NCBI RefSeq assembly: GCF_004025535.1
Contig: NZ_QJRG01000033.1
Span: 62,001 to 126,000, forward strand
From: Pseudomonas alkylphenolica
Lineage (GTDB): Bacteria; Pseudomonadota; Gammaproteobacteria; Pseudomonadales; Pseudomonadaceae
Length of the DNA: 64,000 nt
Direction of reading: 5' to 3'
The notes under the pieces were generated by a model, which saw only the letters and a program-made list of their open reading frames with translations, made no database searches and was not told the DNA's origin. How positions within the stretch are numbered: the stretch's first letter is position 1; each line of letters begins with the position of its first letter. A program made the position numbers and the translations under genes. Of the stretch, positions 28,648-37,433 are shown in pieces.

Positions 28648-30015
28648 ATGAACAAACCGTCGATGACCTTCTACAACCTGGCCTGGCGCTGGCATTTCTA
28701 TGCCGGGCTGTTCGTTGCGCCATTCATGATCCTGCTGGCGGTTACCGGGATCATCTACCTGTTCAAGCCGCAGCTTGATCCCTTGCTGTACCGCGACTTG
28801 ATGGTGGTCGAAGCCGGCCACCACACACAAAATGCCGATGCCTTGCTGCAACGTGTGCACGACACCTACCCCAAAGGCCAGGTCAGCCAGTACCTGCCTG
28901 CCATTGCCAGCGACCGCAGTGCCCAGTTCGTGGTGAAGGACGGTGGTCGTGAACTGAATGTGTTCATCAACCCGTATGACGGCACGCTGCTCGGTGAACA
29001 GGACGCCAAAAGCAACCTGCAGGCCGTGGCCCGCGCGCTGCACGGCGAACTGATGATCGGCACCGTCGGTGACCGCTTGATCGAACTGGCCGCCGGCTGG
29101 GGCGTGGTGCTGGTGGTGTCCGGCCTGTACCTCTGGTGGCCGAGGGGCAAACGCAGCGCCGGTGTACTGTGGCCGCGCCTGAATGCGCGCGGGCGCGTGC
29201 TCTGGCGCGATCTGCACGCCGTGACCGGGTTCTGGGGATCGGCGCTGTTGCTGCTGATGCTGCTCAGCGGCATGACCTGGACCGGCTTCTGGGGCGCGAA
29301 ATACGCCGATGTCTGGAACCGCTTTCCGGCCGCGATGTGGAACGAAGTGCCAAAGTCCGATCAACAGGCCCGCGACCTCAATACTGCCTCGCGCCAGACC
29401 GTGCCGTGGGCGGTGGAAAATACGCCGATGCCGCAGTCCGGCGCTCACGCCGAGCATCAGGGTCACGACATGGGTGCCATGACACCGGCCGCTCCCCAGG
29501 TCAGCCTGCAGTACATCCAGGACCTGGCCACTGCGCAGGCGGTTGCCCCCGGCTACAGCATCACCCTGCCGACCTCGGCCCAGGGTGTGTACACCATTGC
29601 CGTGTTCGCCGACGACCCACGCAACGACGCCACACTGCATATCGACCAGTACACCGGCAAGGTACTGGTGGATGTGCGCTGGCAAGACTACAACGGCGTT
29701 GCCCGTGCCACCGAGCTCGGGGTGATGCTGCATGAAGGCAAGATGTTCGGCCCGCTCAACCAGATAATCATCCTGCTGGTGTGCCTGATGATCCTGCTGG
29801 GCTCGGTCAGTGGCCTGGTGATGTGGTGGAAGCGGCGTCCCGAAGGCGGCCTGGGCGTACCGCCGATTCGCCACGACCTGCCGCGCTGGAAAACCGCGAC
29901 GGTGATCATGCTGCTGTTGGGCGCTGCCTTTCCGCTGGTGGGCGGCTCGATGCTGCTGGTGTGGCTGCTTGACCGCTATGCACCGCCGCTGCTGCGCACA
30001 AATCCGCTAACATAA
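28648..30015 (+). CDS. PepSY-domain inner-membrane protein
   Basis: A 455-residue PepSY-associated membrane protein: helix near 16-36 (AGLFVAPFMILLAVTGIIYLF), large periplasmic part, further helices near 140-160, 200-225 and 375-440. Relatives often sit beside TonB receptors and some act as reductases for metal chelates. A Met/His patch (HAEHQGHDMGAM, about 267-278) suggests copper contact here. Start 28648 has GGGAG eight bases upstream; upstream ATGs at 28609 and 28633 are in frame but less well supported. It lies between the copper receptor and an ABC importer. Confidence 0.87.
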   Translation: MNKPSMTFYNLAWRWHFYAGLFVAPFMILLAVTGIIYLFKPQLDPLLYRDLMVVEAGHHTQNADALLQRVHDTYPKGQVSQYLPAIASDRSAQFVVKDGGRELNVFINPYDGTLLGEQDAKSNLQAVARALHGELMIGTVGDRLIELAAGWGVVLVVSGLYLWWPRGKRSAGVLWPRLNARGRVLWRDLHAVTGFWGSALLLLMLLSGMTWTGFWGAKYADVWNRFPAAMWNEVPKSDQQARDLNTASRQTVPWAVENTPMPQSGAHAEHQGHDMGAMTPAAPQVSLQYIQDLATAQAVAPGYSITLPTSAQGVYTIAVFADDPRNDATLHIDQYTGKVLVDVRWQDYNGVARATELGVMLHEGKMFGPLNQIIILLVCLMILLGSVSGLVMWWKRRPEGGLGVPPIRHDLPRWKTATVIMLLLGAAFPLVGGSMLLVWLLDRYAPPLLRTNPLT

Positions 30016-30073
30016 GCGCCCGTTTTCGACACGGACCTGCCAGCAATGGCCCTGGCAGGTCTGCAGGACCTTC

Positions 30074-30862
30074 ATGACTACCCTGAGTATCAGCGACCTG
30101 CACTGGTCGCCCCTGGGCCACGGCCATTGTCATCATCAGTTCCAGCTGCGCGAGATCAACCTGCAGGTCAGGGCCGGTGAATTCGTCGGCCTGATCGGCC
30201 CCAACGGCAGCGGCAAGACCAGCCTGCTGCGCTGCGCCTACCGGTTCAACAAGCCCGAGCGTGGCGTGGTACGCCTGGATGAACAGGACCTGTGGCGCCA
30301 GTCACCGCGCTGGTGCGCACAGCGAATTGCTGTGGTCTTGCAGGAGTTTCCCGATGCCTTCGGCCTGAATGTCGAGGAAGTGGTGGCGATGGGGCGCACG
30401 CCGCACAAAAGCCTGTTCGAGGGTGACACCGACGAAGACCGTCAACGGGTGGCTGCGGCACTGCAGACCGTCGGCCTCGCCGGCTTCGACGACCATGCGT
30501 TCGCCAGCCTGTCAGGCGGCGAGAAGCAACGGGTGATCCTGGCCAGGGCGCTGGTGCAGCAACCGCACCTGCTGATTCTCGATGAGCCGACCAACCACCT
30601 TGACCCGCGCTACCAGCTGGAGCTGTTGCATCAGGTACGCCGCCTAGGGGTTGGCACCCTGGCCAGCATTCATGACCTGAACCTGGCGGCGGCATTCTGC
30701 GATCGTCTGTATGTGCTGGATCACGGACGCATCGTTGCCAGCGGCACACCGACCGAGGTACTCACCACCGACCTGCTGCACGACGTCTTCGGCGTGCAGG
30801 CACTGGTCGACCGCCATCCACTCGCCGACCACCCACGCCTTACCTGGATAACCCAGCGATGA
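30074..30862 (+). CDS. ABC importer ATP-binding protein, FecE/BtuD-like
   Basis: A 262-residue ATPase with Walker A GPNGSGKTS (about 42-50), signature LSGGEKQRV (about 147-155), Walker B LLILDEPTNHLD (about 165-176) and the H-loop SIHDLN. It belongs to the iron-siderophore/heme/B12 class. The substrate is not certain. An N-terminal His-rich stretch (GHGHCHHQ, about 15-22) is uncommon. The binding-protein gene overlaps its end by four bases, and the PepSY gene ends 58 bases upstream. Confidence 0.92.
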   Translation: MTTLSISDLHWSPLGHGHCHHQFQLREINLQVRAGEFVGLIGPNGSGKTSLLRCAYRFNKPERGVVRLDEQDLWRQSPRWCAQRIAVVLQEFPDAFGLNVEEVVAMGRTPHKSLFEGDTDEDRQRVAAALQTVGLAGFDDHAFASLSGGEKQRVILARALVQQPHLLILDEPTNHLDPRYQLELLHQVRRLGVGTLASIHDLNLAAAFCDRLYVLDHGRIVASGTPTEVLTTDLLHDVFGVQALVDRHPLADHPRLTWITQR

Positions 30863-31806
30863 TCCGAACCACTCTGTTTGTGCTGCTGGGCCTGCTCGCC
30901 AGCAGCAGTGCGTTTGCCCAGGCAACCCAGTACCCGTTGAGCGTGCAGAGCTGCAACCGCCAGGTGACATTCAACAAGGCGCCCGAGCATGCCCTGAGCC
31001 ATGACATCAACATGACCCAGATGATGCTCGCCCTCGGCTTGCGCCCGCGCATGGTCGGCTACAGCGGTGTCAGCGGCTGGAAGGCCGTCACACCGGCGCT
31101 GCGCAAGGAGCTGGATGGCCTGCCGGAGCTGGCGGCCAAGTACCCTTCGGTCGAGACCCTGCTCAACGCCAACGTCGACTTTTTCTTTGCCGGCTGGGAT
31201 TACGGCATGCGCGTCGGAGGCGACCTCACCCCGCAGACCCTGGCCCCGCTGGGCATCGCGGTCTACGAGCTGACCGAGTCGTGCGCCTTCGTCATGAAGC
31301 GCCCAGCTGCCAGCCTCGACGACACCTACACCGACCTGCGCAACCTGGGCAGGATCTTCGATGTGCAGGACCGAGCCGCAGCGTTGATCGGCCAGATGCA
31401 GCAGCGCGTGGCCGACGTGCAGCAGCAACTGCCGGCCAAACGCCCACGGGTATTTCTCTATGACAGCGGTGAAGACCGGGCCATGACCTCTGGCCGCCTG
31501 GGCATGCCGCAGGCCCTGATCGAGGCTGCCGGTGGACGCAATGTACTCGACGACATCGAGGCGAGCTGGACCCGGGTGAACTGGGAGAGCGTGGTCGAGC
31601 GCAACCCCGAAGTGATTGTCATCGTCGACTACGGCGAAGTCAGCGCCGCGCAGAAGCAAGCGTTCCTCGAACAGCACCCGGCGCTGCAATCGGTGCAGGC
31701 TATCCGCGACAAACGCTTCGTGGTGATTCCCTATGTGGCCGCCACGCCGAGCCTGGAAAACGTCGACGCCATCGAAACCATCGCCGCGAGCCTGCACGGC
31801 GTATGA
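30859..31806 (+). CDS. ABC importer periplasmic binding protein, FecB/BtuF-like
   Basis: A 315-residue type III binding protein with a signal peptide (about 1-20, SSSAFAQ), an N-terminal lobe with HDINMTQMMLALGLRPRMVG (about 49-68), and a C-terminal lobe with LIEAAGGRNVLDDI (about 216-229) and NPEVIVIVDYGE. These are features of metal-chelate, heme or corrinoid binders. Tandem Met near HDINMTQMM could matter for ligand binding, but this is inference. It overlaps the ATPase and permease genes by ATGA junctions, an unusual ATPase-binder-permease order. Confidence 0.9.
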   Translation: MIRTTLFVLLGLLASSSAFAQATQYPLSVQSCNRQVTFNKAPEHALSHDINMTQMMLALGLRPRMVGYSGVSGWKAVTPALRKELDGLPELAAKYPSVETLLNANVDFFFAGWDYGMRVGGDLTPQTLAPLGIAVYELTESCAFVMKRPAASLDDTYTDLRNLGRIFDVQDRAAALIGQMQQRVADVQQQLPAKRPRVFLYDSGEDRAMTSGRLGMPQALIEAAGGRNVLDDIEASWTRVNWESVVERNPEVIVIVDYGEVSAAQKQAFLEQHPALQSVQAIRDKRFVVIPYVAATPSLENVDAIETIAASLHGV

Positions 31807-32813
31807 GTCGCTATCGCCTGTTGTTGCTCGGTTTGATCGGCCTGCTGTTGGTGTCTTGCGTGGTGTCCCTGGGCTTTGGCGCTGCGCCGGTGCCCGTCGA
31901 GGTAGTCTGGCGCGTGCTGCTGTTCAAGGTCGCCGGCATAGCCCCCGAGACACCCGCCTGGAGCACAGGCCAGGAACACATCGTCTGGCTCATCCGGGTG
32001 CCGCGCATGCTGCTGGCCGCGCTGGTCGGAGGCGGCCTGGCGATGATCGGGGCGGTGCTGCAGGCCGTGACCCGCAACCCGCTGGCCGACCCGCATCTGC
32101 TCGGCGTCACCTCTGGCGCTACCCTCGGCGCCGTGCTGGTGGTGCTGCACATCGGTGAGTTGCTCGGGGTGCTGACCCTGCCGCTCGCCGCCTTTATCGG
32201 CGCGCTGTGCAGCATGTTGCTGGTGCTGGCCATTGCCAGTCGCCATGGCCGCCTGGACAGTGATCGCCTGCTGCTGTGCGGGGTGGCGGTGGCCTTTGTG
32301 ATGATGGCGATCGCCAATCTGTTGCTGTTTCTTGGCGATCACCGTGCCAGTTCGGCGGTGATGTTCTGGATGCTCGGCGGCCTGGGCCTGGCGCGTTGGG
32401 AGTTACTGCCGATTCCGGCCATCAGCGTCCTGCTCGGGCTCGCCCTGTTGCTGGGCATGGCCCGCGCGCTGAATGCGCTGATGGCCGGCGAGCAGACGGC
32501 AGTCACCCTCGGCTTGAATGTGCGCTCGGTGCGCCTGCTGGCATTTCTGCTGTGTTCGCTGCTGACCGGCGTGCTGGTGGCCATCAGCGGTTCGATCGGC
32601 TTCGTCGGCCTGATGGTGCCGCACATCGCCCGGCGCCTGGTCGGCGCCGAACACACCCGGCTGCTGCCGGTTTGCCTGCTGCTGGGCAGCCTGTTTCTGA
32701 TCTGGGTCGACGTTGCCGCACGGACCCTGATCTCCCCCGAGGACTTACCTATCGGAATTGCTACCGCCGCCATCGGTGGCTTGTTTTTTATCGGACTGAT
32801 GCGCAAACGCTGA
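31803..32813 (+). CDS. ABC importer permease, FecCD/BtuC family
   Basis: A 336-residue inner-membrane permease with about ten helices. It carries the FecCD signatures VWLIRVPRMLLAALVGGGLA (about 61-80), AVTRNPLADPHLLGVTSGA (about 90-108) and GSIGFVGLMVPHIARRLVG (about 263-281, the coupling loop). It begins at an ATG overlapping the binding-protein stop. With the two genes upstream it makes a complete importer, of metal complex, heme or corrinoid type. Confidence 0.93.
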   Translation: MSRYRLLLLGLIGLLLVSCVVSLGFGAAPVPVEVVWRVLLFKVAGIAPETPAWSTGQEHIVWLIRVPRMLLAALVGGGLAMIGAVLQAVTRNPLADPHLLGVTSGATLGAVLVVLHIGELLGVLTLPLAAFIGALCSMLLVLAIASRHGRLDSDRLLLCGVAVAFVMMAIANLLLFLGDHRASSAVMFWMLGGLGLARWELLPIPAISVLLGLALLLGMARALNALMAGEQTAVTLGLNVRSVRLLAFLLCSLLTGVLVAISGSIGFVGLMVPHIARRLVGAEHTRLLPVCLLLGSLFLIWVDVAARTLISPEDLPIGIATAAIGGLFFIGLMRKR

Positions 32814-32924
32814 CGATGATCACGCCAGCTTCGGACTTGAGACGTATTGTCACGTCTGCGCCGGGAACGCGCGTGTTAGCCTAGCCGCGCACTTGCGAAC
32901 AGCACTAAACGGAATGCCACTCAC

Positions 32925-34352
32925 ATGACCGCGAATTCATCCCCGCAACACCCCTCGACGGACGAACACGATCACCTGCAACGCAGCCTGTCCAACCGTC
33001 ATATCCAGCTGATTGCCATCGGTGGCGCCATCGGCACCGGCCTGTTCATGGGCTCGGGCAAAACCATCAGCCTGGCTGGCCCTTCGATCATCTTCGTCTA
33101 CATGATCATCGGCTTCATGCTGTTCTTCGTCATGCGTGCCATGGGCGAACTGCTGCTGTCGAACCTCAACTACAAGTCGTTCATCGATTTCTCCGCCGAC
33201 CTGCTCGGCCCTTGGGCCGGCTACTTCACCGGCTGGACCTACTGGTTCTGCTGGGTGGTCACCGGTATTGCCGACGTCGTCGCCATCGCTGCCTACACAC
33301 AGTTCTGGTTCCCCGACCTGCCGCAGTGGATACCGGCGCTGACCTGCGTCGGTGTGCTGCTGTCGCTGAACCTGATCACCGTGAAGATGTTCGGCGAAGT
33401 GGAGTTCTGGTTCGCCATGATCAAGATCGTCGCCATCCTCGGCCTGGTCGTTACCGGCCTGTACATGGTCATCACCGGATTCCAGTCACCGTCCGGACGC
33501 ACTGCGGACCTGGCCAACCTGTGGAACGACGGCGGCATGTTCCCCAACGGGGTGCTGGGCTTTTTCGCCGGTTTCCAGATAGCCGTGTTCGCCTTCGTCG
33601 GCATCGAGCTGGTGGGTACTACCGCCGCTGAAGCGAAGAACCCGGAGCGCACCTTGCCCCGGGCGATCAACTCGATCCCGATCCGCATCATCGTGTTCTA
33701 TGTGCTCGCCCTGATCGCGATCATGGCCGTGACCCCGTGGCGCGACGTGGTACCGGGCAAGAGCCCGTTCGTCGAGCTGTTCGTGCTGGCCGGCCTGCCG
33801 GCCGCGGCGAGCATTATCAACTTCGTGGTCCTCACCTCGGCAGCCTCTTCGGCGAACAGCGGGGTGTTTTCCACCAGCCGCATGCTGTTTGGCCTGTCGC
33901 AGGAAGGCGATGCGCCCAAGGCGTTCGAGAAACTCTCGTCGCGCAGCGTGCCGGCCAACGGCCTGTACTTCTCCTGCACCTGCCTGCTGCTGGGCGCCGT
34001 GCTGATCTACCTGATACCCGACGTGGTCGAGGCGTTCACCCTGGTCACCACGGTCTCGGCGGTGCTGTTCATGTTCGTCTGGACGCTGATCCTGCTGTCG
34101 TACCTGAGCTACCGCAAACAACGCGCAGCACTGCACCAGGCATCGAACTACAAAATGCCGGGCGGGCGCTTCATGTGCTACGTGTGCCTGGTGTTTTTTG
34201 CCGGCATCCTGGTGCTGCTGAGCCTGGAAGACGACACCCGTGCGGCGCTGCTGGTCACCCCGATCTGGTTCGTGATCCTGGCCGTCACCTATCAGTTCGT
34301 GCGCAGCAAGCGGCACCCGCGCACGGCAGTGCGCAACACCAACAGCAACTGA
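32925..34352 (+). CDS. cycA: Amino-acid permease, CycA-type (D-Ala/D-Ser/Gly)
   Basis: A 475-residue APC-superfamily transporter with twelve predicted helices. RSLSNRHIQLIAIGGAIGTG (about 20-39) is the AAT-family signature, followed by LFMGSGKTISLAGPS. The helix pattern and motifs such as TGWTYWFCWVVTGIADVVAI and NLITVKMFGEVEFWFA resemble CycA for D-alanine, D-serine and glycine. Substrate specificity cannot be fixed from sequence, so the symbol is tentative. It is a single-gene unit, followed by a REP palindrome. Confidence 0.85.
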   Translation: MTANSSPQHPSTDEHDHLQRSLSNRHIQLIAIGGAIGTGLFMGSGKTISLAGPSIIFVYMIIGFMLFFVMRAMGELLLSNLNYKSFIDFSADLLGPWAGYFTGWTYWFCWVVTGIADVVAIAAYTQFWFPDLPQWIPALTCVGVLLSLNLITVKMFGEVEFWFAMIKIVAILGLVVTGLYMVITGFQSPSGRTADLANLWNDGGMFPNGVLGFFAGFQIAVFAFVGIELVGTTAAEAKNPERTLPRAINSIPIRIIVFYVLALIAIMAVTPWRDVVPGKSPFVELFVLAGLPAAASIINFVVLTSAASSANSGVFSTSRMLFGLSQEGDAPKAFEKLSSRSVPANGLYFSCTCLLLGAVLIYLIPDVVEAFTLVTTVSAVLFMFVWTLILLSYLSYRKQRAALHQASNYKMPGGRFMCYVCLVFFAGILVLLSLEDDTRAALLVTPIWFVILAVTYQFVRSKRHPRTAVRNTNSN

Positions 34353-34358
34353 CCCTCC

Positions 34359-34400
34359 TGTGGGAGCGGGCTTGCCCGCGAATGGGCCGCACTGCGGCCC
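34359..34400 (+). repeat. REP-type palindrome downstream of cycA
   Basis: TGTGGGAGCGGGCTTGCCCG followed by CGAA is the Pseudomonas putida-group REP sequence, here joined to a second hairpin GGGCCGCA/TGCGGCCC. It starts seven bases after the cycA stop and may protect the cycA mRNA end. Confidence 0.8.
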
Positions 34401-34496
34401 CAATGCTGTGCACGCACCTTCGCCAAGCACCAAGCTGGCCCCGCCCTGCGCCCCGATTCATCGCACAACCCCTCTATTGCGCCAATTCCCGCCTCT

Positions 34497-34512
34497 CGGC
34501 ACACCCCTTGCA
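34497..34512 (+). promoter_or_regulatory. Sigma-54 promoter-like site upstream of urtA
   Basis: CGGCACACCCCTTGCA matches the -24/-12 consensus GGCACRNNNNTTGC with exact GG-to-GC spacing. It lies 48 bases before the urtA ATG. The position and nitrogen-source role of the operon fit RpoN/NtrC control. Confidence 0.72.
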
Positions 34513-34558
34513 ATCTCCGTCTGGCCAACACCAAAACCATCTCATCGGAGAGAGCACA

Positions 34559-35824
34559 ATGAATCGTCGCAGTCTGATCAAGGCCTTCACCCTCAGCGCA
34601 TCGATCGCCGCGATGGGCCTGAGCTGGAGCATCCAGGCCGCCGAGACCATCAAGGTCGGCATCCTGCATTCGCTGTCGGGCACCATGGCGATCTCCGAGA
34701 CGTCGCTCAAGGACATGGCCTTGATGACCATCGAGCAAATCAACGCCAAGGGCGGCGTGAACGGCAAGCTGCTCGAGCCGGTGGTGGTCGACCCGGCCTC
34801 GAACTGGCCGCTGTTCGCCGAGAAGGGCCGCCAGTTGCTGACCCAGGACAAGGTTGCCGTGGTCTTCGGCTGCTGGACTTCGGTGTCACGCAAGTCGGTC
34901 CTGCCGGTGTTCGAAGAGCTCAACGGCCTGCTGTTCTACCCCGTGCAGTATGAAGGCGAAGAAATGTCGCCCAACGTCTTCTACACCGGCGCCGCTCCCA
35001 ACCAGCAAGCGATCCCCGCGGTGGAATACCTGATGAGCGAAGAAGGCGGCGGTGCCAAGCGCTACTTCCTGCTTGGCACCGACTACGTCTACCCGCGTAC
35101 CACCAACAAGATCCTGCGCGCATTCCTGCACAGCAAAGGCGTCGCCGACAAGGACATCGAAGAGGTCTACACACCGTTCGGGCATGCCGATTACCAGACC
35201 ATTGTCGCCAACATCAAGAAGTTCGCTGCCGGCGGCAAGACGGCGGTGATCTCCACCGTCAACGGCGATTCCAACGTGCCGTTCTACAAAGAGCTGGCCA
35301 ACCAGGGCCTGAAGGCCACCGACGTGCCCGTAGTGGCCTTCTCGGTGGGTGAAGAAGAACTGCGCGGGATCGACACCAAACCCCTGGTCGGCCACCTGGC
35401 TGCGTGGAACTACTTCGAGTCGGTGCAGAATCCGGTGAACACCCAGTTCGTCAACGACTGGAAGGCCTACGCCAAAGCCAAGAACCTGCCAGGCGCCGAC
35501 AAGGCCGTGACCAACGACCCGATGGAGGCTACCTACGTCGGTATTCACATGTGGGCCCAGGCAGTGGAAAAAGCCGGTACCACCGATGTCGACAAGGTCC
35601 GTGAAGCGCTGGCCGGGCAATCCTTCAAGGCACCGTCTGGTTACACCCTGACCATGGACAAGACCAACCACCACCTGCACAAGCCGGTAATGATCGGCGA
35701 GATCCAGGATGACGGTCAGTTCAACGTGGTCTGGGAAACCGAGCAGCCACTGCGGGCACAGCCGTGGAGCCCGTTCATTCCGGGCAATGACAAGCGGCCG
35801 GATTATGCGGTGAAGGGTAACTGA
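34559..35824 (+). CDS. urtA: Urea ABC transporter substrate-binding protein
   Basis: Periplasmic urea receptor of 421 residues. The N-terminus MNRRSLIKAF followed by a hydrophobic segment and IQAAE looks like a signal peptide with a twin-arginine pair. The mature part shows UrtA-type blocks VGILHSLSGTMAISETSLKD, VVFGCWTSVSRKSVLPVFEE and ENGLLFYPVQYEGEE-like text (NGLLFYPVQYEGEE), with GTDYVYPRTTNKI. The ATG at 34559 with GGAGAGAG is chosen although the frame is open far upstream through cycA. It is followed by a REP pair, then urtBCDE. Confidence 0.96.
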   Translation: MNRRSLIKAFTLSASIAAMGLSWSIQAAETIKVGILHSLSGTMAISETSLKDMALMTIEQINAKGGVNGKLLEPVVVDPASNWPLFAEKGRQLLTQDKVAVVFGCWTSVSRKSVLPVFEELNGLLFYPVQYEGEEMSPNVFYTGAAPNQQAIPAVEYLMSEEGGGAKRYFLLGTDYVYPRTTNKILRAFLHSKGVADKDIEEVYTPFGHADYQTIVANIKKFAAGGKTAVISTVNGDSNVPFYKELANQGLKATDVPVVAFSVGEEELRGIDTKPLVGHLAAWNYFESVQNPVNTQFVNDWKAYAKAKNLPGADKAVTNDPMEATYVGIHMWAQAVEKAGTTDVDKVREALAGQSFKAPSGYTLTMDKTNHHLHKPVMIGEIQDDGQFNVVWETEQPLRAQPWSPFIPGNDKRPDYAVKGN

Positions 35825-35830
35825 GCCACT

Positions 35831-35914
35831 GGGGCCGCTGTGCGGCCCATTCGCGGGTGAACGCGCTCCCACAAAGAACCACACCGAATCTGTGGGAGCG
35901 GGTTCACCCGCGAA
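35831..35914. repeat. Facing pair of REP palindromes between urtA and urtB
   Basis: A minus-strand copy (35831-35873, including GGGGCCGCTGTGCGGCCC and the ending CGCTCCCACA) faces a plus-strand copy (35891-35914, TGTGGGAGCGGGTTCACCCG plus CGAA). The two can pair with each other as a long stem. It occupies the 121-base gap after urtA. Confidence 0.82.
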
Positions 35915-35945
35915 GCATCCACCGCCGACTTTCAGGATTGCCCGC

Positions 35946-37433
35946 ATGCTCAGACTCCTGCTCACCCTCCTCCTGCTGTTGCCCTTGGCAACCCAGGCCA
36001 GCGAAGGCGAATATTTCATCACCGCCAAGCCCGCCGAACAGGTCAGCCTGCTCGAAGGCTGGGCCGCACAACCCGACGCCGCCCGCCTGCCGTTGCTGGA
36101 CAACCTGCATCAAGGGCGCATTGCCGAGGGAGACACGCGCAAACTACGCCTGAACAACCGTCTGCGCGGGTTGCTGGAGAACACTTTAGCCAGCCATCAA
36201 CTGCTCAGCGATGTGGCCAAGGTGCGCCTGGCCGCCGCTCAACAGCTGCAAAAAAGCGCGCAACCGGCCCAAGTCGCATTTCTCGACCGACGCTATGCCA
36301 TCGAGGCGGATGCCGCCGTGCGCGCGGCGCTCGGCCTGGTGCTGGCCAACCTGCAACTGGCCGCCCCAGAGCCATCGGTACGCCTGGCAGCCGTGCGTTT
36401 GCTTGGCGAAACTGGCGATCCCATGGCCCGTACGCGCCTCGAAGCCCTGCTCGAACCGGGCGTGGAAACCGACACCAATGTGCGCACCGCCGCCGAAACC
36501 AGCCTGGCGCAGGTCAAACGCAAGCTGCTGTTCGGCGAGTTGCTCGGCCAGGCTTTCAGCGGCCTGTCACTGGGCTCGATCCTGCTGCTCGCCGCCCTCG
36601 GCCTGGCGATTACCTTTGGCTTGCTCGGGGTCATCAATATGGCCCACGGCGAGATGCTGATGCTCGGGGCGTACGCCACCTATGTCGTGCAGGTGCTGAT
36701 AGCACGCTACGCGCCGGGCGCTATCGAGTTCTATCCGCTCATCGCCTTGCCGGTGGCGTTCGCCGTCAGCGCCGGGGTCGGCATGCTGCTGGAGCGCACG
36801 GTGATTCGTCACCTGTACGGACGTCCGCTGGAAACCCTGCTGGCGACCTGGGGCATCAGCCTGATCCTGATCCAGGCCATCCGCCTGTTGTTCGGCGCTC
36901 AGAACGTTGAAGTGGCCAACCCGGCCTGGCTCTCTGGCGGCCTGCAGGTACTGCCCAACCTGGTGCTGCCTTACAGCCGCCTGGTGATCATTGGCTTTGC
37001 CCTGTTTGTGGTGCTGCTGACCTGGCTGCTGTTGAACCGCACCCGCCTGGGCCTGAACGTACGGGCGGTCACCCAGAACCGCAACATGGCTGCCTGCTGC
37101 GGCGTGCCTACCGGGCGTGTGGACATGCTTGCCTTCGGCCTCGGTTCCGGTATCGCCGGGCTCGGTGGCGTGGCCTTGAGCCAGATCGGCAACGTCGGCC
37201 CGGACCTAGGCCAGAGCTACATCATCGATTCCTTCCTGGTGGTGGTACTGGGCGGCGTCGGCCAGCTCGCCGGCAGCCTGTGGGCAGCGTTCGGCCTGGG
37301 CATCGCCAACAAGTTGCTGGAGCCGCAGATCGGTGCGGTGCTCGGCAAGATCCTCATCCTTGCACTGATCATTCTGTTCATCCAGAAGCGCCCGCAAGGC
37401 CTCTTCGCACTCAAGGGACGGGTAATCGACTGA
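35946..37433 (+). CDS. urtB: Urea ABC transporter permease UrtB
   Basis: Membrane permease of 495 residues. A signal peptide (about 1-20) is followed by an extra helical domain of about 190 residues typical of UrtB (AAAQQLQ, AAVRLLGETGDPMARTRLEA), then a LivH-type permease with GLLGVINMAHGEMLMLGAYA (about 221-240) and GLNVRAVTQNRNMAACCGVP. The ATG at 35946 is preferred to the upstream in-frame ATG at 35892, which lies inside the REP copy. It overlaps urtC by one base (TGATG). Confidence 0.95.
   Translation: MLRLLLTLLLLLPLATQASEGEYFITAKPAEQVSLLEGWAAQPDAARLPLLDNLHQGRIAEGDTRKLRLNNRLRGLLENTLASHQLLSDVAKVRLAAAQQLQKSAQPAQVAFLDRRYAIEADAAVRAALGLVLANLQLAAPEPSVRLAAVRLLGETGDPMARTRLEALLEPGVETDTNVRTAAETSLAQVKRKLLFGELLGQAFSGLSLGSILLLAALGLAITFGLLGVINMAHGEMLMLGAYATYVVQVLIARYAPGAIEFYPLIALPVAFAVSAGVGMLLERTVIRHLYGRPLETLLATWGISLILIQAIRLLFGAQNVEVANPAWLSGGLQVLPNLVLPYSRLVIIGFALFVVLLTWLLLNRTRLGLNVRAVTQNRNMAACCGVPTGRVDMLAFGLGSGIAGLGGVALSQIGNVGPDLGQSYIIDSFLVVVLGGVGQLAGSLWAAFGLGIANKLLEPQIGAVLGKILILALIILFIQKRPQGLFALKGRVID

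Noticed and set aside
32840..32857. Operator AGACGT-N6-ACGTCT before the CycA-type gene
   Set aside because: Six-base arms in one copy are expected by chance at this frequency.
33737..34558. Long upstream extension of urtA through cycA
   Set aside because: A credible ATG with ribosome site and signal peptide occurs at 34559; the extension overlaps a real permease gene.
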